The position numbers and the translations under genes were made by a program. Shown here one piece after another: positions 1-5,483 of a stretch of DNA of 5,483 nucleotides. Location of the stretch: NCBI GenBank assembly GCA_021199135.1, contig JAJQIQ010000205.1, forward strand, positions 1 to 5,483, read 5' to 3'. The notes under the pieces are model-generated. The model was given only the letters and a program-made list of their open reading frames with translations. It ran no database searches and was not told the origin of the DNA. The stretch's first letter is position 1; each line of letters begins with the position of its first letter. The stretch is from Clostridiales bacterium. GTDB lineage: Bacteria; Bacillota; Clostridia; Lachnospirales; Lachnospiraceae.

Positions 1-339
1 AAGATCATCCCGGTCATCGACGTGCGGATCCGCTTCAAGCAGGAGCCGTTTGCGTACAATGACAGGACGTGCATAATCGTCGTGAACTACCACGACATGC
101 TCGTCGGGCTGATCGTCGAGAAGATCGCGGAGGTCGTCGAGATCCAGGAGGACAACGTCATCCCCTCGCCGACGCTCGCGAGGGCGGAGAATCCCGAGAA
201 CCGTTTCGTCTACGCGATAGGGAAGGTCGGCGGCGAGGTCAAGCTCCTGCTCGACCCGGAGCACCTGCTGAGCGATGACGACGTGGCGGAAGTGGAGGCG
301 GCGGCAGCCGCGGCAGAGAGCGAGGAGGGAGAGGAGTAA
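1..339 (+). CDS. cheW: CheW-type chemotaxis coupling protein, 3' part (5' end outside window)
   Basis: The reading frame is open from the first base and ends at TAA (337-339), giving 112 C-terminal residues; a GTG at 22 is internal, not the start. CheW proteins are about 150-170 residues, so roughly the first third is missing. The visible part matches the C-terminal half of the CheW fold: the strand [11 protein letters not shown], then [21 protein letters not shown], and the closing strand and helix [10 protein letters not shown]. CheW is a cytoplasmic adaptor that joins chemoreceptors to the CheA kinase. A CheA kinase would carry further domains, but because the N-terminus is missing, a CheV- or CheA-type fusion upstream cannot be excluded. 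The last 22 or so residues form an Ala/Glu/Asp-rich tail that looks disordered and is unusual as an extension of CheW. The next gene, a chemoreceptor, starts 2 nt after the stop, which supports cotranscription and translational coupling. Confidence 0.9.
   Translation, partial: KIIPVIDVRIRFKQEPFAYNDRTCIIVVNYHDMLVGLIVEKIAEVVEIQEDNVIPSPTLARAENPENRFVYAIGKVGGEVKLLLDPEHLLSDDDVAEVEAAAAAAESEEGEE
322..336 (+). promoter_or_regulatory. Purine-rich ribosome binding site inside the end of cheW
   Basis: A run of GAG/GGA triplets immediately precedes the cheW stop codon and contains AGGAGG at 323-328 and AGGAG at 332-336. The latter lies 5 nt before the ATG at 342, so this start is preferred over the in-frame ATG at 363. 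The same bases encode the Glu-rich C-terminus of CheW, so ribosomes finishing cheW would sit on the start site of the chemoreceptor. The sequence and spacing are observed; coupling is inferred. Confidence 0.75.
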
Positions 340-341
340 TC

Positions 342-1760
342 ATGAAGAAAAAAGGCGTAAAGATGTACACGAAGGTGGTGATCGGCTTTATCATCATAGC
401 CGTGATAATGCTGGTCGTGCTGGCGGTGAGCTACCAGTCGATCACCGCGATTGAGCAGTCGAGCAACCCGCAGCAGTATGTCACCAATTTCCACATCTGC
501 GCGATAGTGGCGATAATCGTGATCGCCATCGTGCTGATCGCATTGGGGGTCACGATCCTGAGATCGCTTCGGCGGGGGCTTGCGTCGGTGATGGAGGCGA
601 CGAAGCTCATCTCGATGGGCGAGCTCGACGTCACGCTCGAGAAATACCACGACGACGAGTTCGGCGAGATCGTTGATGAGTACCAGGTGCTCGTCGACAA
701 CATGAAGGATCTGGCGCATGCCGCGGATGAGATGGCGGACGGCAACCTCATGGTAGAGGTCACGCCGCGAGGCGAGCGCGACGAGCTCGGCAATGCCTTA
801 AAGAGGCTCGTTGAGCAGAACCGCCACGCGCTGACAAACATCAGCGACTCGAGCTACCAAGTCATGACGAGCTCATCTGAGGTCGCGAGCGCGAGCGAGT
901 CGCTGGCGCAGGGCTCGACCGAGCAGGCGAGCGCGATTGAGCAGATCACCGCGTCGATAAGCGAGATTGCGCAGAAGACGAAGACGAACGCGAACGAGGC
1001 GAACGAGGTCGCGGGAATCATGTCGAGCGCGCTCGAGGACGTGAAGAAGGGCAACGAGCAGATGCAGGACATGACGGTGGCGATGCAGGACATCAACACC
1101 TCGTCCGAGAGCATCTCAAAGATCATAAAGGTCATAGACGACATCGCGTTCCAGACGAACATCCTCGCCTTAAACGCGGCGGTCGAGGCGGCGCGGGCCG
1201 GGGAGGCCGGAAAGGGCTTCGCGGTAGTCGCCGAGGAGGTCCGTAACCTCGCGGCAAAGAGCGCGTCCGCGGCGGCCGAGACCGCGACGCTCATCGAGGA
1301 TTCGATAAGCAAGGTAGAGGCGGGCTCAAAGATCGCGACGGAGACCGCGCAGGCGCTCTCCGCGATCACCGAGGGCGTCGGAAAGAGCGAGACGATGGTG
1401 CGCAGCATCGCCGAGTCTTCGAACTACCAGGCGACGGCCATAGCGCAGATAAACCAGGCGGTCGGACAGGTGTCGCAGGTAGTCCAGACTAACTCGGCGA
1501 CGAGCGAGGAGTGCGCGGCGGCGGCAGAGGATCTCGCGAACCAGGCGGCCCGCATGAGGGAGCTTCTCTCAATCTTCAGGCTCGAGGAGGCTAAGGCCGC
1601 AAAGGGTGCGGCTGGCGGGGGCGCGCCGCAGGCGGTGCGCGAGCCGGCCCCGGCGATGTCCGCGGTTTCCCCGATGTCTTCAGCGGGGCCGGCATCGGCG
1701 CCAGCCCCACGCAGCAACGAGCAGATAATATCCCTCGGAGACGACTTTGGGAAGTACTGA
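342..1760 (+). CDS. Methyl-accepting chemotaxis protein with minimal external loop and tandem HAMP modules
   Basis: This 472-residue inner-membrane chemoreceptor would control CheA activity through CheW. A basic start (MKKKGVK) is followed by TM1 at about 12-30, a loop of only about 20 residues (31-51), and TM2 at about 53-72. HAMP 1 lies at about 73-125 (GELDVTL, then DDEFGEI) and a second HAMP-like unit at about 126-168 (DGNLMVEV, then RDELG). The coiled-coil signalling domain spans about 170-413. Its hairpin tip is canonical, with [19 protein letters not shown] followed by [15 protein letters not shown] (about 270-304). Two segments match the consensus for methylated sites: residues 196-205 (E200/Q201) and 385-394 (E389/E390), placed opposite each other on the two arms. 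An Ala/Pro-rich flexible tail (about 414-460) ends in [11 protein letters not shown]; there is no NWETF-type CheR-binding pentapeptide. The gene starts 2 nt after cheW. The family call is secure, but the ligand is unknown and the short loop argues against a classical periplasmic ligand-binding domain. Confidence 0.96.
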   Translation: MKKKGVKMYTKVVIGFIIIAVIMLVVLAVSYQSITAIEQSSNPQQYVTNFHICAIVAIIVIAIVLIALGVTILRSLRRGLASVMEATKLISMGELDVTLEKYHDDEFGEIVDEYQVLVDNMKDLAHAADEMADGNLMVEVTPRGERDELGNALKRLVEQNRHALTNISDSSYQVMTSSSEVASASESLAQGSTEQASAIEQITASISEIAQKTKTNANEANEVAGIMSSALEDVKKGNEQMQDMTVAMQDINTSSESISKIIKVIDDIAFQTNILALNAAVEAARAGEAGKGFAVVAEEVRNLAAKSASAAAETATLIEDSISKVEAGSKIATETAQALSAITEGVGKSETMVRSIAESSNYQATAIAQINQAVGQVSQVVQTNSATSEECAAAAEDLANQAARMRELLSIFRLEEAKAAKGAAGGGAPQAVREPAPAMSAVSPMSSAGPASAPAPRSNEQIISLGDDFGKY

Positions 1761-1790
1761 TACAACGGAATAAACGCAACGGGAGACATA

Positions 1791-4694
1791 ATGAACCCAA
1801 TCGAGTACGACTTAAAACGGCAGCGGAACATCGAACTGCTGGTGAACATAATATGCACGTTCTACGCGTTCGGCTTCTCAGCCCTCATCACCTACAACCA
1901 CTGGGAGAGCTGGGACTTGGTTCTCGTTGTCGTTTTCACCGTGCTCGCATGGCTGTTCTTCCTCATATCCTACAAGGATTATAGGTTCCGCGCGTCGCTG
2001 ACATTCGGGATGATGCAGCTTTTGGTGGTGCTCTACATCCTCAAGGTCGACAACATCACGGAGTCTCTCTCGACCGTCGTCGCGATCATGTTCGTGATAC
2101 TTTTGTACTCGATACCGGAGCTCATATTCATGTCGCTGGCGGTATACACGTTCGGGCTGGCATATCACATTTTCTTCACGGGGCAGATTCATTTCAATGG
2201 CAACTGGGGCGACTGTAGGCTCATAATGCAGATCCTCGGGATCTACCTCGCGCAGTTCGTCATCTACTACGTCCTGCGCCGCCAGAGCGAGATCAATCTC
2301 TCCGTTGACGAGCGCATCGAGGAGCTCAAGGAGGCAGAACGCAGCAAGGACGACTTCCTGGCGAACGTCAGCCATGAGATCCGCACCCCGATAAACACTA
2401 TCTGCGGCATGAGCGAGACCGTGCTCCGCGACGAGAACATTCCGGTGAACCTCCGCGACGACATATTCAGCATCCAGACGGCGGGGCAGAACCTTCTCTC
2501 CGTAGTGAGCGACATCCTGGATTTCTCTGAGCTTCAGGCCGAGAACGTGGAGCTCGTCGAGGACGCCTACAGCATTGGCACCCTCGCCGGTGACATCATA
2601 AACATGAGCGTCGCGAAGTGCGGCTCGAAGAAGATTGAGATTGTCGTGGACCTGCAGGCGGACATCCCGACTGGCCTCGTCGGCGATGACCAGAAAATCC
2701 GCCGCGTCATGTTCAACCTCATCAGCAATGCCATAAAGTTTACGAACGAGGGCTGCGTGCTTATAAAAGTAGGTTGCCGCAAGGAGGAGTACGGGATAAA
2801 CCTCATGGTCTCCGTCCGCGACACCGGGATCGGCATGAACCGCGACCAGATGGAAAAGATATTTACGATGTTCAGCCAGGTCGACAGCAAGCGGAACCGC
2901 CAGGAGGGCGGAATCGGCCTCGGCCTTGCCATATCCAAGGCTATCGTCACCCAGATGGGCGGCTTCATAACGGTTCAGAGCGAGCCGGACAAGGGTACGG
3001 ACATCAGGTTTACGGTCCCGCAGAAGGTCGCCAACTGGGAGCCCGTCGCGAAGGTGGAAAACGCGGCGATGCTCAACGTAGCCATATATATAAACATGGA
3101 GCAGTTCGGGCTCATTGCGACCAGGGACACATATGTGGAGACCATCGACAACATGATCTCCCAGCTTCAGGTCTCATGCCACGTCTGCCAGTCGCTTCCT
3201 GAAATGAAACGGCGGGCGCAGAGGGAGTACCTCACGCACGTGATAATAAGCGTATCCGAGTACCAGGAGGACAAGGCGTTTTTCGACATTCTGGCGGAGC
3301 AGGCGCAGGTCCTAGTGCTGCTCGACAGGGAGCACGAGGCCTTGCTCACAAACGACAACCTCGTGCGCATATACAAGCCCCTATGCGTCCTCTCAGTCGT
3401 CATGGCGCTAAACGGCAAGGGAAAGAAGAAGGTCGGCGCGGCGGATCTTCACCACTATCAGCGCGAGGCCTTCACCGCGCCGACGGCGCGCATCCTTGCC
3501 GTGGACGACAACAAGATGAATTTAAAGGTGCTCGAGAACCTGCTCAAGCCGTACAAGGTGCAGCTGGTCACCGTAACGAGCGGCCCGGAGGCCTTAGAGT
3601 TTATCGGCACGAGAAATTACGACCTGGTTTTCATGGACCACATGATGCCGGAGATGGACGGCATAGAGACACTCAAACGGATCCGCAGCAAGCCGGGGCA
3701 GTACTATAAGCGCGTGCCCGTGGTCGCGCTGACCGCAAACGCCGTCTCCGGGATGAGGGAAATGTTCCTCTCCGAGGGCTTCGACGGCTTCGTCGCAAAG
3801 CCGATAGAGATGTCCGTGCTCGACAGGACACTGCGCCGCTTTATCCCAGAGTACAAGATCGTCACGGACGATGGCGAGAAACATGATGATCCGGACACCG
3901 CCGAAGCGCAGCATTCCTGGGCAGAGGAGGCGAAGGCGCCGTCCGGCGAGCCCGAGGCAGTGAGTGCCGATGACGTGGAGCCGACGGGTGAGGGCGTAAG
4001 GCTTAACCTCGGTGACCTCGACATTGAGAAGGGGCTCATGTACTGCGGTGATGAGGAGGGCTACATCGATGTCCTCCGCCTGCACTACCGAGACGGGGAG
4101 AAGAACCGCGAGAAGATAGAGGATTGCTATGCGGCGCACGACTGGAAAAATTACCAGATTTACGTCCACGCCTTGAAGAGCTCGATGATGAGCATCGGCG
4201 CGGTCAATCTATCCGAGATGGCGAAGAAGCTCGAGGCGGCGTCGAAGGAGGGCGACGAGGAGTATATCCTCGCAGCGCACGCGGTGACCATGGAGGAGTA
4301 CGAGAGGGTGCTCGGGATCCTCGCCAACTGCCGTGCGGTCTCTGAGGGAATCTCGCAGGACGAGCTGGAGGAAACTTTCGGAAGCACGGACGGGCAAAAA
4401 AAAGCCGAGACCGAAGCTGACAAAAATCCGGGCGGCAGTCAGGCGGAACCGCTCGAGGAGATGCCGATGGAAGATTTCGTGGAGCTTGCGGCAAAGTTCG
4501 AGGATGCGGCTTTTTCCATAGATGGCGATGCGATGCGCAGCCTCCTCGACGGAGCGAAGGACAAGCAGTGCATGGGGCATCCGCTCGGCGAGGCGTTCGA
4601 GCCTATATTCAGGAAGATTGACATGGAGGACTATATGTCGGCGGCTGACGCCATGACTAAGATGAGGGACAAGTGGCAGAGGGAACAGGACTGA
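1791..4694 (+). CDS. Membrane hybrid histidine kinase: 6TM-HisKA-HATPase-pseudoreceiver-REC-Hpt-helical tail
   Basis: This 967-residue protein appears to hold a complete phosphorelay. About six membrane helices occupy residues 14-163 with short loops, so sensing is probably intramembrane. A coiled-coil linker (165-188) leads to HisKA, with H195 in the H box ANVSHEIRTPINTI. The HATPase has its N box at about 299-317 (N309, N313), G1 DTGIG at 344-348, an F box near 358-362, and G2 GGIGLGLA at 373-380. Residues 427-541 resemble a receiver fold, but no Asp is visible at the phosphoacceptor position (IISVSE, 485-490). The second receiver (566-686) is intact: D572/D573, phosphoacceptor D616 in FMDHMMP, T648 and K670. 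After an acidic linker, an Hpt domain (about 738-846) carries H793 in YVHALKSS. Residues 891-967 form an additional helical module of unknown role. No DNA-binding or enzymatic output is present, so phosphate likely passes from H195 to D616 to H793 and then to an external receiver. GGGAG at 1781-1785, 5 nt before the ATG, supports the start. The 30-nt gap after the receptor gene shows no terminator, which is consistent with one operon. Confidence 0.95.
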   Translation: MNPIEYDLKRQRNIELLVNIICTFYAFGFSALITYNHWESWDLVLVVVFTVLAWLFFLISYKDYRFRASLTFGMMQLLVVLYILKVDNITESLSTVVAIMFVILLYSIPELIFMSLAVYTFGLAYHIFFTGQIHFNGNWGDCRLIMQILGIYLAQFVIYYVLRRQSEINLSVDERIEELKEAERSKDDFLANVSHEIRTPINTICGMSETVLRDENIPVNLRDDIFSIQTAGQNLLSVVSDILDFSELQAENVELVEDAYSIGTLAGDIINMSVAKCGSKKIEIVVDLQADIPTGLVGDDQKIRRVMFNLISNAIKFTNEGCVLIKVGCRKEEYGINLMVSVRDTGIGMNRDQMEKIFTMFSQVDSKRNRQEGGIGLGLAISKAIVTQMGGFITVQSEPDKGTDIRFTVPQKVANWEPVAKVENAAMLNVAIYINMEQFGLIATRDTYVETIDNMISQLQVSCHVCQSLPEMKRRAQREYLTHVIISVSEYQEDKAFFDILAEQAQVLVLLDREHEALLTNDNLVRIYKPLCVLSVVMALNGKGKKKVGAADLHHYQREAFTAPTARILAVDDNKMNLKVLENLLKPYKVQLVTVTSGPEALEFIGTRNYDLVFMDHMMPEMDGIETLKRIRSKPGQYYKRVPVVALTANAVSGMREMFLSEGFDGFVAKPIEMSVLDRTLRRFIPEYKIVTDDGEKHDDPDTAEAQHSWAEEAKAPSGEPEAVSADDVEPTGEGVRLNLGDLDIEKGLMYCGDEEGYIDVLRLHYRDGEKNREKIEDCYAAHDWKNYQIYVHALKSSMMSIGAVNLSEMAKKLEAASKEGDEEYILAAHAVTMEEYERVLGILANCRAVSEGISQDELEETFGSTDGQKKAETEADKNPGGSQAEPLEEMPMEDFVELAAKFEDAAFSIDGDAMRSLLDGAKDKQCMGHPLGEAFEPIFRKIDMEDYMSAADAMTKMRDKWQREQD

Positions 4695-4706
4695 AGCCAT
4701 AGCTTT

Positions 4707-4712
4707 GAGAGG
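4707..4712 (+). promoter_or_regulatory. Ribosome binding site of the second kinase gene
   Basis: GAGAGG lies 8 nt before the ATG at 4721 and 11 nt before the adjacent in-frame ATG at 4724, which favours 4721. A weak inverted repeat (AAGCC at 4694-4698 with GGCTT at 4711-4715) would pair the last two bases of this site, but with a 12-nt loop it is probably marginal. Confidence 0.55.
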
Positions 4713-4720
4713 CTTTTCGT

Positions 4721-5483
4721 ATGATGAGAGTGTTAAGGCGGTTCAAACAATTTCTTTTTGGAAATGGGCTTAATTTCCGTGAGCAGATACTTCGCATAGT
4801 GCTGACGGTCGGCACCATCATGCTCATTGCCGCAATCGTCGAGGAAGCCGTCATCATGCAGGCCGTGAACCTGGCGCTTTTATTGCTCTTCATCATGCTA
4901 GCTGTCATGGTCATTGGCGGGGTGCTCGCCTATCACAGGAAGACCGAGGCGGCAATACTCTTGTCCGGGATCGTCACGATTTTCTTCGTGTTCCCAGTCG
5001 CTTTTTTCATGAACGGCGGGGTCGACAGCGGCGCAACGGTCTGGTTCGTGCTCGGGCTGTTCTATATTTTCCTCATGTATTCAGGCATAAGGCTTGTGAT
5101 TTTTGCGGTTGTGGCGTCGGCCATAGATGCGGCTGTCTACATCGTTGCGCTTTTGCATCCCGAGTTCCTGCAGCCGATTCCGACCCAGGTTGCCATATAT
5201 GCGGACTCATTCTTTGCGGTCATAGTGGTCGGAATATCGGTCGGCGCGCTGCTGAAGTACCAGGGGATGCAGTACGAGCGGGAGAAAGAGCATGCGCAGG
5301 AGCAGACCGAGGAGCTCGAGAGGCTCGGAAAGTCGCGGAGCCAGTTCTTCGCAAACGTCAGCCACGAGATCCGCACCCCGATAAACACGATAATCGGACT
5401 GAATGAGGTCATACTGCGCGAGGAGATTTCGGACGAGGTCGCGGAGAACGCGGTGAACATCCAGAACGCCAGCAAGATGCTCC
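4721..5483 (+). CDS. Membrane histidine kinase, N-terminal part (runs off the window)
   Basis: The frame is open from ATG 4721 to the window edge, giving 254 codons plus one base. The basic start (MMRVLRRFKQ) precedes about six hydrophobic segments, near residues 22-40, 46-70, 76-97, 105-121, 122-144 and 158-178. A loop motif FFMNGGVDSGATVWFVLG lies between segments 3 and 4. A charged coiled-coil (about 180-206) leads into HisKA, with phosphoacceptor H215 in ANVSHEIRTPINTIIG, followed by the start of the second dimerisation helix. The H box matches that of the kinase upstream for 14 residues, and the overall layout (six helices, short coiled coil, HisKA) is shared, so the two are probably paralogues. 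The membrane segments are not obviously alike in sequence, suggesting different inputs. The ATPase and any receiver or Hpt domains lie beyond the window, so hybrid status is inferred from the neighbour. It starts 26 nt after the previous stop with no convincing terminator between them, so cotranscription is likely. Confidence 0.9.
   Translation, partial: MMRVLRRFKQFLFGNGLNFREQILRIVLTVGTIMLIAAIVEEAVIMQAVNLALLLLFIMLAVMVIGGVLAYHRKTEAAILLSGIVTIFFVFPVAFFMNGGVDSGATVWFVLGLFYIFLMYSGIRLVIFAVVASAIDAAVYIVALLHPEFLQPIPTQVAIYADSFFAVIVVGISVGALLKYQGMQYEREKEHAQEQTEELERLGKSRSQFFANVSHEIRTPINTIIGLNEVILREEISDEVAENAVNIQNASKML

Noticed and set aside
22..339. The cheW fragment as a complete 105-residue gene starting at GTG 22
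   Set aside because: The frame is open to base 1 and the residues before the GTG (KIIPVID) continue the conserved CheW strand, so the GTG is an internal Val codon.
854..1408. Long antisense reading frame (184 codons) opposite the chemoreceptor signalling domain
   Set aside because: It lies wholly within a clearly conserved sense gene. The Ser/Ala-rich translation mirrors the GC-rich codon pattern, and it has no recognisable domain.
363..1760. Alternative chemoreceptor start at ATG 363
   Set aside because: The upstream sequence has only a weak purine match, whereas ATG 342 has a strong AGGAG at 5 nt and adds a basic N-terminus typical before TM1.
3082..3096. AT-rich run (gccatatatataaac) as a promoter -10 element
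   Set aside because: It lies inside the conserved kinase coding sequence with no matching -35 element and no gene starting nearby; it encodes a strand of the pseudoreceiver.
3594..4169. Long antisense reading frame (191 codons) opposite the receiver and Hpt region
   Set aside because: It is a shadow of the conserved receiver and Hpt coding sequence, with no domain signature and no credible context.
4693..4716. Inverted repeat between the two kinase genes (AAGCC / GGCTT followed by TTTTCG) as a terminator or SD-masking hairpin
   Set aside because: The stem is five pairs plus a G-T wobble with a 12-nt loop, and the T tract is short. This is too weak to call a terminator, and an effect on the ribosome binding site is only a possibility.

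Overview
The window is fully coding on the + strand apart from three short gaps (2, 30 and 26 nt). It holds four co-directional genes that look like one transcription unit for signal transduction: the 3' part of a cheW-type adaptor (1-339), a membrane methyl-accepting chemotaxis protein (342-1760), a complete membrane hybrid histidine kinase of 967 residues (1791-4694), and the first 254 codons of a second membrane histidine kinase (4721 to the window edge). I see no tRNA, rRNA, CRISPR, insertion sequence, attachment site, convincing promoter or terminator. The promoter presumably lies upstream of the window. No stretch over 300 bases lacks a gene.

The DNA is GC-rich with strong third-position G/C preference, but ATA (Ile) and AGG (Arg) codons are frequent. 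Genes start at ATG behind GA-rich Shine-Dalgarno sequences. Six-helix membrane kinases of the HisKA-HATPase-pseudoreceiver-receiver-Hpt type, together with a chemoreceptor ending in a DDFGKY-like tail, recall GC-rich Clostridia, for example Lachnospiraceae-like gut or rumen bacteria. This taxonomic guess is inference from protein style and is only moderately secure.

The first two genes belong to a chemosensory array: CheW bridges receptor and CheA kinase, and the receptor carries two HAMP modules, a canonical signalling hairpin and two consensus methylation sites. The receptor has almost no extracytoplasmic domain, only about 20 residues between its two membrane helices, so its input must come through the membrane, the HAMP modules or a partner. 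The next gene encodes a self-contained phosphorelay: histidine kinase, inactive receiver-like module, active receiver, Hpt and an extra C-terminal helical module, with no DNA-binding or enzymatic output. The fourth gene begins a related kinase with its own six-helix membrane input domain and a nearly identical phosphoacceptor site.

The most notable points are the pairing of a sensor-less, tandem-HAMP chemoreceptor with two adjacent membrane hybrid kinases, and the uncharacterised parts of those kinases: the membrane input domains, the pseudoreceiver and the C-terminal module. Each component belongs to a known type of family. The possible novelty is in the combination and in these uncharacterised domains, and a functional link between the chemosensory and kinase parts is a hypothesis from gene order only.
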